Positions 45,105 to 58,364 are shown, numbered from the stretch's first letter. The stretch: DNA of 64,000 nt from Pseudomonas sp. URMO17WK12:I2 (GCF_003253735.1 NZ_QKYW01000001.1:310001-374000), one strand, 5' to 3'. Made by a program: numbers and translations. The notes: generated from the sequence alone by a model not told the origin.

Positions 45105-46187
45105 TCAACGCAGTTTCAAAGTAGCGAGGCCGATCAACACCAGAATGACGGTGATGATCCAGAAACGAACGATGACCCGTGGTTCGGGCCAACCCTTCAA
45201 CTCGAAATGGTGATGAATCGGGGCCATGCGGAACACCCGCTTGCCGGTCAGCTTGAAGCTGGCGACCTGGATGATCACCGACAGGGTTTCCATCACGAAC
45301 ACGCCGCCCATGATGAACAGCACGATTTCCTGACGCACGATCACGGCGATGGTGCCCAGTGCGGCGCCCAGCGCCAGCGCACCGACGTCGCCCATGAACA
45401 CCTGCGCCGGGTAGGTGTTGAACCACAGGAAGCCCAGGCCGGCGCCGATCAGCGCGCCGCAGAACACGATCAACTCACCCGCACCCGGCACGTAAGGAAT
45501 CAGCAGGTACTCGGAGAAATTCACGTTACCCGACAGGTAGCAGAAGATGCCCAGGGCACCGCCGACCATCACGGTGGGCAGGATCGCCAGGCCATCGAGG
45601 CCGTCGGTCAGGTTGACCGCGTTGCTGGAGCCGACGATGACGAAATAGGTCAGCACCACGAAGCCGATGCCCAGCGGAATGCTGACATCCTTGAGCAGCG
45701 GCACGATCAGGGTGGTTTCGATCGGCGTCTGCGCAGTCATATAAAGGAAGGTGGCCGCGCCAAGACCGAATACCGACTGCCAGAAATACTTCCAGCGGCT
45801 CGGCAGGCCGCGCGAGTTCTTCTCGATCACCTTGCGGTAGTCGTCGACCCAGCCAATGGCGCCGAACAGCAGGGTGACGATCAGCACCACCCATACGTAG
45901 CGGTTGCTCAGGTCAGCCCACAGCAGAGTACTGACGGCGATGGCCGAGAGAATCAGCGCGCCACCCATGGTCGGCGTGCCTTTCTTGGACAGGTGCGATT
46001 GCGGGCCGTCGTTGCGCACGGCCTGGCCGATCTGGCGGATCTGCAGGGTACGGATCATCCACGGGCCGAGGAACAGCGCCAGCGCGAGCGCCGTCAGCAC
46101 CCCGAGAATCCCGCGCAGGGTCAGGTACTGAAAGACCGCGAAGCCCTTGTGGAACTGTTGCAGATACTCTGCCAGCAGCAGCAGCAT
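45105..46187 (-). CDS. mraY: MraY: phospho-MurNAc-pentapeptide transferase
   Basis: MraY transfers phospho-MurNAc-pentapeptide onto undecaprenyl phosphate, forming lipid I. It is an integral membrane protein of 360 residues with ten predicted helices. It carries the conserved Asp-rich sequence [10 protein letters not shown] and the segment [17 protein letters not shown], with [13 protein letters not shown] near the end. It starts directly after the murF stop with no gap. Confidence 0.98.
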   Translation of the reverse strand: MLLLLAEYLQQFHKGFAVFQYLTLRGILGVLTALALALFLGPWMIRTLQIRQIGQAVRNDGPQSHLSKKGTPTMGGALILSAIAVSTLLWADLSNRYVWVVLIVTLLFGAIGWVDDYRKVIEKNSRGLPSRWKYFWQSVFGLGAATFLYMTAQTPIETTLIVPLLKDVSIPLGIGFVVLTYFVIVGSSNAVNLTDGLDGLAILPTVMVGGALGIFCYLSGNVNFSEYLLIPYVPGAGELIVFCGALIGAGLGFLWFNTYPAQVFMGDVGALALGAALGTIAVIVRQEIVLFIMGGVFVMETLSVIIQVASFKLTGKRVFRMAPIHHHFELKGWPEPRVIVRFWIITVILVLIGLATLKLR

Positions 46188-47567
46188 TTAGTGACTCTCC
46201 CCACTGTCGCCACACAGCGCGGCGACGACGTTTTCCATCGCGGCGCTACGTGAACCTTTAATTAGAATGGTGCTGTCGCCATGCTCGGCGCGTACCGCGT
46301 CGATCAGCGCGGCCTGGTCGGCGAAATGCCGGCCACCGAGCCCAAAGGCCTGTACGGCGTGTTTCATTTGCGGGCCGACTGCATACAGCACGTCAGCCTT
46401 GCCAATCGCGTATTCGCCGACGTCGCGGTGACCCTGCTCCGACCAGGCCCCCAGCTCACCGATATCGCCCAGCACCAGAACCTTGCGACCGGAGAAGCCG
46501 GCGAGGATGTCGATGGCGGCGCAGATCGAAGCGGGGTTGGCGTTATAGGTATCGTCGATCACCCGGGCGCCGTTGCGCGCCAGTTGCGCCACGGCACGGC
46601 CCTTGACCGGCAACAGGCTTTCCAGACCGTTCTTGATGGCCACCAGCGGCACAGCCAGGGCGTGAGCCGCCGCAGCGGCCGCCAGCGCATTGGCCACGTT
46701 GTGCTCACCGAGCAGATTCAGTTGCACGCGGGCCTGACCTTCGTGGCAGAACAGCGTGAACGCTGGGCAGCCACGCGGATCGCGGCTCATTTCCAGAGCA
46801 TGGAAATCGGCACGGGCGTCGCGCAGGGCAAAGCTCAGTACGCGGCGACCGGCAGCACGCTTGACCCAGCGCTCGAACGCCACGTCATCGCGGTTGAGCA
46901 CGGCAACGCCAGTCTCGCTCAGGCCTTCGATGATCTCGCCCTTGGCCAGCACGATGTTTTCGGGGCCGCCGAACTCGCCTACGTGGGCGTTGCCGGCATT
47001 GGTGATGATCGCCACCTGCGGTTTGGTCAGGCCAACGGTGTAGGCGATCTCGCCGATAGCCGAGGCGCCCAGCTCGATGACCGCGCCGGTGTGTTCGGGC
47101 GCCAGCTCCAGCAGGGTCAGCGGGACGCCCAGCTGATTGTTCAGGTTGCCACGGGTGGCCAATACGGCGCCGCCGTCCTGAGCGCACGAGGCGCGCAGGA
47201 TGGCCGCGAGCATTTCCTTGACGGTGGTCTTGCCGCTGGAGCCGGTAACCGCGGCAAGCAGGCCACCGTAGGCCTGGCGGTTGAGCGCGCCCAGCTGACC
47301 GAGCGCCAGGGTGGTATCGGCCACCACCAGCTGAGGCAGGTCGACATCCGCGACTTCACGCGCCACCAGCGCAGCGACGGCGCCCTTGGCCGCAACCTGG
47401 GCCAAGTAATCATGCCCGTCGAAACGTGGGCCGCTGAGGGCAACGAACAGCTGGCCAGGCACGATGCTGCGGCTGTCGGTGCTGACGGCCGCGAAGGCAC
47501 GATCTTCGCCAACCACACGAGCATTCAGCGCACCGGCCACTTCGCTCAACCGCAATGCCTTAAGCAT
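46188..47567 (-). CDS. murF: MurF: UDP-MurNAc-tripeptide-D-Ala-D-Ala ligase
   Basis: MurF completes the pentapeptide by adding D-Ala-D-Ala. The protein is 459 residues from ATG 47567 (MLKALRLSEVAGALNA); the longer 41-residue upstream reading lies within murE in another frame and was rejected. The ATP loop is AVTGSSGKTTVKEML, and DDTYNANPASICAAID is conserved. The murE stop overlaps this start by 8 bases. Confidence 0.97.
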   Translation of the reverse strand: MLKALRLSEVAGALNARVVGEDRAFAAVSTDSRSIVPGQLFVALSGPRFDGHDYLAQVAAKGAVAALVAREVADVDLPQLVVADTTLALGQLGALNRQAYGGLLAAVTGSSGKTTVKEMLAAILRASCAQDGGAVLATRGNLNNQLGVPLTLLELAPEHTGAVIELGASAIGEIAYTVGLTKPQVAIITNAGNAHVGEFGGPENIVLAKGEIIEGLSETGVAVLNRDDVAFERWVKRAAGRRVLSFALRDARADFHALEMSRDPRGCPAFTLFCHEGQARVQLNLLGEHNVANALAAAAAAHALAVPLVAIKNGLESLLPVKGRAVAQLARNGARVIDDTYNANPASICAAIDILAGFSGRKVLVLGDIGELGAWSEQGHRDVGEYAIGKADVLYAVGPQMKHAVQAFGLGGRHFADQAALIDAVRAEHGDSTILIKGSRSAAMENVVAALCGDSGESH

Positions 47568-49022
47568 GTGCCGCCTCCCATGCTGCCAGTGCACGACCGG
47601 CTTCCTGCAGATCGGAGAACGGCTGACGCACGCCGTCGATTTCCTGGTAGTCCTCATGGCCCTTGCCGGCCAGCACCACCACGTCGCCAACCTGGGCTTC
47701 GCCGATCAACTGGGCGATGGCAAGGCCGCGACCCTGCACGAAGCGCACCTGATCAGCGTTACGGAAGCCTTCGCGAATATCGTCGAATATCTGCCCTGGC
47801 GCTTCGCTGCGCGGGTTGTCGTCGGTGACCAGCGCGACGTCGGCAAGGCGCTCGACCACTTCGGCCATCAGCGGACGCTTGCCGCGATCACGGTCGCCAC
47901 CGCAGCCAAACAGGCACAGCAGACGGCCGGTCACGTGAGGGCGCAGCGCACCCAGCACCTGTTCCAGTGCGTCCGGGGTGTGGGCATAGTCGACCACCAC
48001 CAGCGGCGCCTGTTGGCCACCCAGGCGCTGCATGCGGCCAATCGGCCCCTGCAGACGCGGCAGCACCTTGAGAATTTCGTCCAGCGGGTAATCCATGGCC
48101 ACAAGCGCACCGACCACCGCCAGCAGGTTGCTCAGGTTGAAACGGCCCAGCAGCGAGCTGCGCAGGTTGCCTTCGCCACGGGGGGTAACCAGCGTGGCGC
48201 GCACGCCCTGGTCATCGAAATGGATATCGCGGCAGAACAGATAAGCGCTCTGCTCTTGCAGGCTGTAACCGATCAGACGCGAGTCGCGCTCCTGGGCGGC
48301 CAACTGGCGGCCAGTCGCATCGTCCAGGTTGATGACGCGGGCGCGCAGACTCGGCCAGGCGAACAGTGCAGCCTTGGCGGCCTGATAGGCCTCCATCGAG
48401 CCGTGATAGTCCAGGTGATCACGCGACAGGTTGGTGAACACCGCCACATCGAAATCAAGCGCGGCAACCCGGCCCTGATGCAGGCCATGGGACGAGACTT
48501 CCATGGCGATCGCTCGCGCACCGCCCTTCTTCAGGCCAGCCAGGGTCGCCTGCACGCCGATCGGATCCGGCGTGGTGTGCAGACCCTGAGCCAGCGATCC
48601 ATAGAAGCCGTTGCCGAGGGTGCCGACGATGCCGCACCGCTCGCCGAGCAGATCCAGGGCCTGGGCCAGCAACTGGCTGACGCTGGTCTTGCCGTTGGTG
48701 CCGGTGATACCGACCATGTGCAGACCGCGGCTCGGCTCGCCGTAGAAGCGGCCGGCGATGGCCGACAGCTGACCGGCCAGGCCTTTGATGGCGACCAGTT
48801 CGGCGCTCTCGGCGGTCATCGGCAACGAGCCGTCGACCTCAAAGGCAACCGCGGCGGCGCCACGGGAAATCGCGTCGGCAATATGCACGCGACCGTCCTG
48901 ACGAGTGCCGGGCACGGCCAGGAACAGGTCGCCAGGGCGCACCTGGCGGCTATCGAGGGTCAGCTCGCGGATCAGCACGCCGCTGCTTGCCTGAGGCAAC
49001 AACTGGTTCAATGGCATGGGCA

Positions 49023-49023
<1 letters not shown>
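47560..49023 (-). CDS. murE: MurE: UDP-MurNAc-L-Ala-D-Glu:meso-DAP ligase
   Basis: MurE adds meso-diaminopimelate as the third residue of the stem peptide. The protein is 487 residues. The ATP loop is GITGTNGKTSVSQLLAQAL. The DNPRSEAPGQIFDDI motif specifies meso-DAP rather than Lys, as expected for a Gram-negative cell. It shares one base with the ftsI stop (TGATG). Confidence 0.98.
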
Positions 49024-51051
<2,028 letters not shown>

Positions 51052-51055
<4 letters not shown>

Positions 51056-51993
51056 CGCAGCTTCTCCGCAACACGCATGACCGCGCTGCGCGAGCGGGGG
51101 TTGGCCTTGAGCTCGGCTTCCGAGGCGAACTGCGGCTTGCCGAGCAGTTTCAGGCGCGGCTCGAAGGCTTTTGGAATGATCGGCAGGTCCCGCGGCAGTT
51201 TATCCAGCTCGCCCTTGGCGTGCTTGCGCATGAACTGCTTGACGATGCGGTCTTCCAGGGAGTGGAAGCTGATCACCACCAGGCGACCACCGACTTCGAG
51301 GTTCTCCAGCGCAGCATCCAGGCCCTGCTGCAGATCGCCCAATTCGTTATTGACGTGAATGCGCAGCCCCTGGAAAGCGCGGGTCGCCGGATTCTTGCCT
51401 TTTTCCCACGCGGGATTGGCGACGGTCAGCACCTGCGCCAGATCGGCAGTACGCTCGAACGGCTGCTCCTGGCGGCGGGTGACCACGGCGCGCGCCATGC
51501 GCCTGGCGAAACGCTCCTCACCGTACTCCTTGAAGACCCGAGCGATCTCGTCTTCATCGGCGCTAGCGATGAATTGCGCCGCGCTGACGCCACGGGAGGG
51601 ATCCATGCGCATGTCCAGCGGGCCATCATTGAGAAAGCTGAAGCCGCGCTCGGCGTCATCGAGCTGTGGCGACGAGACGCCCAGATCGAGCAGAACGCCG
51701 CTGACCTTGCCCGCGAGGTCGCGGACAGCGAGCTCGTCACCGAGTTCCGCAAAACTTCTCTGTACAACGACAAAGCGGCCGTCTTCGGCCGCTAGCGCAT
51801 TTCCAGTCGCGATTGCCAATGGGTCCTTGTCGAACCCCAGCAAGCGACCGCCTGGCCCGAGCCTCTCGAGGATCAGCCGGCTGTGCCCGCCCCGCCCGAA
51901 CGTGCCATCTACATAGCAGCCATCGGCGCGCAACGAGAGCGCCGCAACGGCTTCCTCGAGCAACACGGTGATATGGCGGAAGGTAGAGGTCAT
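51052..51993 (-). CDS. rsmH: 16S rRNA (cytosine(1402)-N4)-methyltransferase RsmH
   Basis: RsmH methylates N4 of C1402 in 16S rRNA. The protein is 313 residues from ATG 51993 ([19 protein letters not shown]). A GTG two codons earlier, at 51999, overlaps the mraZ stop and could serve as an alternative start. SAM-binding motifs are [16 protein letters not shown] and [20 protein letters not shown], and a late [16 protein letters not shown] is typical. The neighbouring rsmI modifies the same nucleotide. Confidence 0.96.
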
Positions 51994-51995
51994 GT

Positions 51996-52451
51996 TCACA
52001 GAATCAGGTCACGAAGGTCATCGGAAAGAGCACCCGGTTGCTTGATGGCGGCCAGATCAGCATCGGCCACGGCATTCCAGGAATCCTCGTCCCACAGTTG
52101 AAATTTATTGAGCTGCCCCACCAACATCGCGCGCTTGTCCAACTTGGCGTACTCACGCAAACGCGGCGGAACCAGGAAACGACCACTGCCATCCAGCTCG
52201 AGATCGACGGCATTACCAATCAGCAGACGTTGCAGGCGGCGGTTCTCTTCACGGAAGGAGGCCAGCTCGCGCAGCTTGTTCTCGATGATTTCCCACTCCG
52301 GCAGCGGGTAGACACAAAGGCAGGGATCAATGGCGTCGATGGTGACGATGAGCTGGCCAGCCGAACGCGAAACGAGCTCGTCCCGATACCGACTTGGCAT
52401 CGCGAGCCGCCCTTTGGCGTCAAGACTTATGGCATTAGCTCCGCGAAACAC
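51996..52451 (-). CDS. mraZ: Transcriptional regulator MraZ
   Basis: MraZ represses its own dcw promoter. The protein is 151 residues with two SpoVT/AbrB-like swapped-hairpin domains. The signature motifs [16 protein letters not shown] (first half) and [16 protein letters not shown] (second half) are both intact. The start is a GTG at 52451, with AAAGGGGAAA upstream. It is the first gene of the dcw transcript. Confidence 0.97.
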   Translation of the reverse strand: MFRGANAISLDAKGRLAMPSRYRDELVSRSAGQLIVTIDAIDPCLCVYPLPEWEIIENKLRELASFREENRRLQRLLIGNAVDLELDGSGRFLVPPRLREYAKLDKRAMLVGQLNKFQLWDEDSWNAVADADLAAIKQPGALSDDLRDLIL

Positions 52452-52487
52452 GATCGCGTTTCCCCTTTAATTAGCCATCAGCATCCA

Positions 52488-52517
52488 AAAAAACCCACTT
52501 CATGCCACTTTTCACCA
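52488..52517 (-). promoter_or_regulatory. MraZ-box direct repeats (three, 10-bp spaced)
   Basis: On the minus strand three units start with TGG at 52517, 52507 and 52497: TGGTGAAAAG, TGGCATGAAG, TGGGTTTTTT. The exact 10-bp spacing and TGG(G) heads match the known MraZ operator of gamma-proteobacteria. They lie 10-40 bp downstream of the -10 box, between it and mraZ. Confidence 0.85.
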
Positions 52518-52526
52518 CCGGAGCAC

Positions 52527-52556
52527 ACTATAGGAACGCGCATACCCCACCGTCAA
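52527..52556 (-). promoter_or_regulatory. Sigma-70 promoter of the mra/dcw operon
   Basis: TTGACG (52556-52551) is followed after 18 bases by TATAGT (52532-52527). It drives mraZ and the whole downstream cluster and overlaps the MraZ-controlled region. Confidence 0.85.
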
Positions 52557-52751
52557 GGCGCGCCAGAACGGAAAATTCCTTATAGAACGGAGATTTAGCG
52601 AATAAATGAGAAGTGGGACGAGCGCCCAGAGCGGGAAAGATGGCTAAAAAACAAACACATACCGGAACCTACCCAACGAACTTAAAGTAGTTTGTTAAGA
52701 GTAAGATTTTTTCGGTATTAGAAATGAGGAGAAGGGACACAAAGCAGAAGA
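52557..52751. other. AT-rich intergenic region between the mra promoter and rnpB
   Basis: This stretch of about 195 bp is notably AT-rich (for example 52640-52740) and holds no coding gene. An imperfect inverted repeat, AACGAACTT/AGTAGTTTGTT, near 52676-52697 with a TTTGTTTTTT run beyond it on the minus strand may end rnpB transcripts. No clear terminator is provable. Confidence 0.5.
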
Positions 52752-53105
52752 GGTGGAGAGTCGATCTGTAAGCCGGGTTCTGTCGAGGACAGTCATTCCT
52801 CTACGACGCACATCACTGTACGCCTTTAGCAACCTACCCGGTTCCAGCGCGGGCCACGCCAATGGAACCCTATTTGGTCTTGCTCCGAGTGGGGTTTGCC
52901 TAGCCACGGACTGTTACCAGCCGTGCGGTGCGCTCTTACCGCACCTTTTCACCCTTACCGGCGCCGAAGCGCTTAGGCGGTTATTTTCTGTGGCACTTTC
53001 CGTAGGCTCGCGCCTCCCAGGCGTTACCTGGCACTCTGCCCTATGGAGCCCGGACTTTCCTCCCCCTTCCAGATGGAAGGCAGCGACTGTCCGATCGACT
53101 CTCCG
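52752..53105 (-). ncRNA. rnpB: RNase P RNA (M1 RNA, class A)
   Basis: This is the catalytic RNA of RNase P, which trims tRNA 5' ends. On the minus strand it starts AGAGTCGATCGGACAGTCGC and ends with the complementary GATCGACTCTCC. The conserved core GGGAGGAAAGTCCGGGCTCC (CRI region) and the 3' ACAGAACCCGGCTTACAGA element with its GGCTTA pairing are present. The length, about 354 nt, suits a type A RNA. It lies between rsmI and mraZ, as in other Pseudomonas. Confidence 0.97.
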
Positions 53106-53143
53106 CTGACAAGGGTAACCGCTGTGCCCCGCCGAGAACAAGA

Positions 53144-54016
53144 TCAACCGTCTTGCTGACGCTCTAACGCGGCCTGATAAAGCAGATTCTTGCGCACCCC
53201 GGTGATCTGCGCCGCCAGCGCCGCCGCACGCTTGAGCGGCATTTCGGCGAGCAACAGGTCGAGCACCCGCAGCGCCTCGACACTCACCGCCGCTTCGTCT
53301 TCCGGCGCCTGCCAACCCGCCACCAACACTACGCACTCGCCGCGCTGCTGGTTGGCATCGGCCGCCACCCACTCGCACAACTGATCGAGCGGCAGCCCTT
53401 GCAGGGTTTCGAAGGTTTTGGTCAGCTCGCGCGCCAGCAGCGCCTGACGATCAGCACCAAAGACCTCGCGCATGTCCTGCAGGCATTCGAGGATGCGATG
53501 CGGCGCCTCATAGAAGATCAAAGTACGCGGCTCTTCGCGAACCAGCTCCAGGCGCGCCCGCCGGCCCACGGTCTTGGCCGGCAGAAAACCCTCGAAAACG
53601 AAACGATCCGATGGCAGCCCGGCCGCCGACAAGGCGGCGATCAATGCACAGGCGCCTGGCACCGGCACGACCCGCACACCCGCTGCCCGGGCCTGGCGCA
53701 CCAGGTGGTAGCCGGGATCGGAAATCAGCGGCGTGCCGGCATCGGAAATCAGCGCCACGTCATCCCCCGCCAGCAGGCGCTCGATGAAGCGATTGCCCTC
53801 GTCACGCTCGTTATGCTCGTGACAGGCCGCCAGCGGCGTGCCAATGCCGAAGTGCTGCATCAGCCGCGCCGAGTGCCGGGTGTCCTCGGCAGCGATCAGC
53901 GTGACCGCGCCGAGCACCTTCAATGCCCGGGCACTGAGGTCGTCGAGATTGCCAATGGGCGTCGCCACCACGAACAGAGTGCCCGCGGCGCTTCGGGGTG
54001 CTTCATTAGCGATCAC
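53144..54016 (-). CDS. rsmI: 16S rRNA (cytidine(1402)-2'-O)-methyltransferase RsmI
   Basis: RsmI 2'-O-methylates C1402 of 16S rRNA, the same nucleotide that RsmH (51052-51993) methylates at N4. The 290-residue tetrapyrrole-methylase fold protein begins with LFVVATPIGNLDDLSARAL and has the SAM-site motifs AAEDTRHSARLMQHF and ALISDAGTPLISDPGYHLV. It is upstream of rnpB on the same strand and divergent from lpoA. Confidence 0.97.
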   Translation of the reverse strand: MIANEAPRSAAGTLFVVATPIGNLDDLSARALKVLGAVTLIAAEDTRHSARLMQHFGIGTPLAACHEHNERDEGNRFIERLLAGDDVALISDAGTPLISDPGYHLVRQARAAGVRVVPVPGACALIAALSAAGLPSDRFVFEGFLPAKTVGRRARLELVREEPRTLIFYEAPHRILECLQDMREVFGADRQALLARELTKTFETLQGLPLDQLCEWVAADANQQRGECVVLVAGWQAPEDEAAVSVEALRVLDLLLAEMPLKRAAALAAQITGVRKNLLYQAALERQQDG

Positions 54017-54199
54017 GGCAGTGCCTCTTCAATAGTGGAAAGCGGCCATTGTAACGCGAGCGAACCGCCAGGGCGGATAGGCACTGCCAACGCGAGTGCC
54101 TGCGACCTCTGCGTACCGGTTAACACCTTCGTCGTCGCGCCAAGGCGGTGCCTTGGGTACAATCCCGCGTTCATTTGCTCAAGAACCGGAATCGCTTAC

Positions 54200-55957
54200 A
54201 TGATTGCCTGCCTGCGTCCGCTCTCTGCACTCTGCCTAGCCGGCCTGCTCGTTGCCTGCAGCAGCTCGCCCTCCTCGAACCTCGGCGAACTGCCCCGCAC
54301 GCCCCAGGCCAGCGTGGAGCAGATGCTCCAGAAAGCCGGTACCAGCCAGAGTGAAGATGCCCAGCTTCTGCGCCTGTCCGCCGCCGACCTGGCCGCCAAA
54401 CAAGGCAATACCCAGCGCGCCGAGAGCATTCTCGGGCAGGTCGACCTGCAGCTGCTCAAGCCGGCGCAGCAGATCTACGCCAGCACCCTCAAGGCCGAAC
54501 TGGCCCTGGCGCGCAATGATGCCAAGGCCGCCCTCGACGCACTCGCCCACCCCAGCCTCGAGCGCCTCGGCGAACTGCCGGTCGAGCAGCAGGCGCGCAC
54601 CCAGCTGGCACGTGCCAACGCCCTCGAGAAGGATGGCCAGCTTCTCGCCGCTGCCCGCGAGCGGGTGTTCATCGCTCCGCTGCTGAGCGGCGACGAATCG
54701 CAGCGCAATCAGGACCACATCTGGAGGCTGGTCTCCAGCCTGCCGGCAGAACCGGCCCCGACCGCCGCCGACGCCGATCTGGCTGGCTGGCTGTCGCTGG
54801 CCCAGGTGGCGAAAACCGTCGGCACGCTCAAGCAGCAGCAGGACGCCATCGACAACTGGCTGGCCCAGCACCCGAACCATCCGGCAGCCCAGCAGTTGCC
54901 CAAGGCCCTCGCCGACCTGCGCGCGCTGTCCAGCAAGCCGCTGGAGAAGATCGCCCTGCTGCTGCCCCAGGAAGGCCAGCTGGCCTCGGTATCACGCGCC
55001 CTGCGTGATGGCTTCCTGGCCGCCCACTATCAGGCGCAGCAGGCCGGTGAACAGCCACCGCAAATCCAGCTTTACGACAGTGCCCGCCTGACCTCGCTGG
55101 ATGACTTCTACCGCCAGGCAAAAGCCGATGGTGTTCAACTGGTGATTGGCCCACTGGAAAAGAACCTGGTCACCCAGCTGGGCAACCGTGATCAGCTACC
55201 GATCACCACCCTGGCCCTGAACTACGCCGATCCGGGCGCCAAGAACCCGGCCCAGCTGTTCCAGTTCGGCCTCGCCGCCGAGGACGAGGCCCGCGAGGTA
55301 GCCCGCCGCGCCTGGGCCGACGGCATGCGCAGCGCCGTCGCCCTGGTCCCCAAGGGCGAGTGGGGCAACCGCGTGCTGGACGCCTTCCGCCAGAGCTGGC
55401 AAGCCGCCGGCGGCAACTTCCTGGGCGCCGAGCAGATCGACCAACCCGTCGACATGGCCGGCCAGGTCGCCCGCCTGATGCAGGTCAACGGCACCTCGCG
55501 CCGCCAGGACGTGGACTTCATCTTCCTCGCCGCCACCCCGCAACAGGCCCAGCAGATCAAGCCGACCCTGGCCTACCAATACGCCGGCGACGTGCCGGTG
55601 TATGCCACCTCGCACCTGTTCAGCGGCAGCATGAGCGCGGCCCAGTACCGCGACCTGGACGGGATCCGCTTCTGCGAAACCCCCTGGCTGCTGGATGCCA
55701 ACGACCCACTGCGTCAGCAGGTCAACAGCCAGTGGCCACAAGCCGGCGGCAGCCTGGGGCGTCTGTACGCCATGGGCGTCGACGCCTTCCGCCTGGCACC
55801 ACGCCTCGACCAGCTCAAGGCGCTGCCTGATAGCCGCGTCGAAGGCCTGTCCGGCAACCTGAGCCTGAACGCCTCGCAGCGTGTCGAGCGCCAACTGCCC
55901 TGGGCGCAATTCAGCAATGGCCAGGTTCAGCGCCTGCCTGAAAGCAACATTGAGTGA
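54200..55957 (+). CDS. lpoA: Penicillin-binding protein activator LpoA (LppC family lipoprotein)
   Basis: LpoA is an outer-membrane lipoprotein that activates PBP1A. The protein is 585 residues from ATG 54200. The lipobox is LLVAC with Cys20, giving an acylated N-terminus. The N-terminal half (about 30-235) is helical with TPR-like repeats; the C-terminal half (about 250-575) is a periplasmic-binding-protein fold (IALLLPQEGQLASVSRALRD, then LVIGPLEKNLV). A much longer reading upstream into rsmI is spurious. Confidence 0.93.
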   Translation: MIACLRPLSALCLAGLLVACSSSPSSNLGELPRTPQASVEQMLQKAGTSQSEDAQLLRLSAADLAAKQGNTQRAESILGQVDLQLLKPAQQIYASTLKAELALARNDAKAALDALAHPSLERLGELPVEQQARTQLARANALEKDGQLLAAARERVFIAPLLSGDESQRNQDHIWRLVSSLPAEPAPTAADADLAGWLSLAQVAKTVGTLKQQQDAIDNWLAQHPNHPAAQQLPKALADLRALSSKPLEKIALLLPQEGQLASVSRALRDGFLAAHYQAQQAGEQPPQIQLYDSARLTSLDDFYRQAKADGVQLVIGPLEKNLVTQLGNRDQLPITTLALNYADPGAKNPAQLFQFGLAAEDEAREVARRAWADGMRSAVALVPKGEWGNRVLDAFRQSWQAAGGNFLGAEQIDQPVDMAGQVARLMQVNGTSRRQDVDFIFLAATPQQAQQIKPTLAYQYAGDVPVYATSHLFSGSMSAAQYRDLDGIRFCETPWLLDANDPLRQQVNSQWPQAGGSLGRLYAMGVDAFRLAPRLDQLKALPDSRVEGLSGNLSLNASQRVERQLPWAQFSNGQVQRLPESNIE

Positions 55958-56315
55958 CGATCCGCGCCATGTCAGTGGGCGAGCGGCCGAAGCCCTCGCT
56001 CGCGAGCATATGCAAAGCCATGGTCTGAGCCTGATCAGCCAGAACTGGCGCGGCCAGCGTGGCGAACTCGATCTGGTCATGCTCGATGGCGATACAGTAG
56101 TATTCGCCGAAGTGCGCTACCGCAAGCACAGTGCCTGGGGTGGCGCGGTCGAAAGCGTCGACAGGCGCAAGCGTGACAAGCTGATCGCCACCGCCATGCA
56201 ATTTCTGCAACAGGAGAAGCGCTGGGCCAAACATCCCTGCCGTTTCGATGTCATAGCCGTAGGCCATGGCAGACCCGCATCACTGGAATGGATCAGAAAC
56301 GCCTTCGACAGTTGA
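55950..56315 (+). CDS. yraN: YraN family protein (UPF0102, endonuclease-like fold)
   Basis: YraN proteins have a PD-(D/E)XK nuclease-like fold; a role in DNA processing is suspected but not established. The likely start is the TTG at 55950, giving 121 residues as usual for the family; it overlaps the lpoA stop by 8 bases. ATG 55917, inside lpoA, would give 132 residues and cannot be excluded. The core motifs are GRAAEALAREHM, GELDLVMLDGDTVVFAEVRYR (residues about 36-56, with the E..D..E.R pattern) and CRFDVIAV. The E, D and E-x-R positions are intact. Confidence 0.9.
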   Translation: MSDDPRHVSGRAAEALAREHMQSHGLSLISQNWRGQRGELDLVMLDGDTVVFAEVRYRKHSAWGGAVESVDRRKRDKLIATAMQFLQQEKRWAKHPCRFDVIAVGHGRPASLEWIRNAFDS

Positions 56316-56398
56316 AGCACTTGCTCACTGAGACGCCCTGATTCACCGCCCTTTCCAACGACAGTGCCACGCGCCCACGGGCCGCGGCCTCGTTATAG

Positions 56399-57540
<1,142 letters not shown>

Positions 57541-57563
57541 TCACGGCAAGCACCACGGGAAAA

Positions 57564-57597
57564 CGCCAGCCAGGCAGCGCCTGACTGGCGTTTTTTT
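57564..57597 (+). terminator. Intrinsic terminator after the BON lipoprotein
   Basis: A 12-bp stem with one mismatch (CGCCAGCCAGGC/GCCTGACTGGCG, 57564-57575 and 57579-57590) is followed by TTTTTTTATG. It also marks the right end of the block syntenic with PAO1 PA4385-PA4426. Confidence 0.93.
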
Positions 57598-57608
57598 ATG
57601 CCTGCCGC

Positions 57609-58364
57609 TCAGGCCGATAGCGCAACGTCGCGTGCCTGCCAGCCATGCAGATGCCTGGACACCACCAGGAGACGGTTGCCCACTCCCAGCGTCGAGGCGA
57701 CGCAACGTCCCTGCTCATCCCAGAATGCACTGCGTCCTGCCGCAGCCCAGCCGCCCGTAGGGCCGCCATGATTGGCCACCAGCACCGCCATACCGTGACG
57801 CTGCGCGTGGCCCTGCAACAGCGAGCTGTCGTGTGGATAACCGCCCTCGCCGATCAATACACTGGCCGCATACACCTGGGCACCACGCTCTGCGGCCTCT
57901 GCGGGATGCTCGGCATGAGCGAAGTCGGCACACACCGATAACGCCACGGACGTGCCCTCGACGAGCAACAGCTCGCCGCCCTGGCCAGCGCTGAAAAACT
58001 GCTCCTCACCTGCATGCAGGTGCTGCTTGATGTAGATGGCCCGCGAACCGTCCGGATACAGAATGCAGGCCGCGATTTGCGGCTTGTCGCGCCCTGGAAC
58101 ACGCAACGGCAAACCGACCACTGCCGTCATCCCCGCCGTCATGGCCAGGCTGCACAACGGCTCGAGCAACGGACTGTCAGCAGGCTGCGCCAGTGCACCG
58201 GCCAGCGCCGGCTCATAGCCACTGAGCGACAGCTCGGGGAAGATGATCAACCGCGCGCCCAACTCACCGGCCCGGCGCATGAAATCCAGGTGCAAGGCCA
58301 GGTTGGCGACGAGATCGCCAGCCTGCACCGCGCATTGAGCCGCTACTAGAACAGGTGACGACAT
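57609..58364 (-). CDS. Carbon-nitrogen hydrolase (nitrilase superfamily)
   Basis: It hydrolyses a C-N bond of an amide or nitrile; the substrate is unknown. The protein is 251 residues. The Glu-Lys-Cys catalytic triad is visible as E44 (FPELSLSGY), K113 (YIKQHLHAGEEQFF) and C145 (LSVCADFAHAEHP). Related single-domain proteins include omega-amidases and putative N-carbamoyl hydrolases. GGAGGGGG precedes ATG 58364. It lies between the terminators of two conserved blocks and converges on the BON gene. Confidence 0.92.
   Translation of the reverse strand: MSSPVLVAAQCAVQAGDLVANLALHLDFMRRAGELGARLIIFPELSLSGYEPALAGALAQPADSPLLEPLCSLAMTAGMTAVVGLPLRVPGRDKPQIAACILYPDGSRAIYIKQHLHAGEEQFFSAGQGGELLLVEGTSVALSVCADFAHAEHPAEAAERGAQVYAASVLIGEGGYPHDSSLLQGHAQRHGMAVLVANHGGPTGGWAAAGRSAFWDEQGRCVASTLGVGNRLLVVSRHLHGWQARDVALSA

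Noticed and set aside
43658..45124. A 488-codon frame antisense to murD
   Set aside because: Shadow of murD with no family motif.
52620..52740. A small RNA or toxin gene in the AT-rich stretch between mraZ promoter and rnpB
   Set aside because: No open frame with a ribosome binding site and no clear terminator; only an imperfect inverted repeat.
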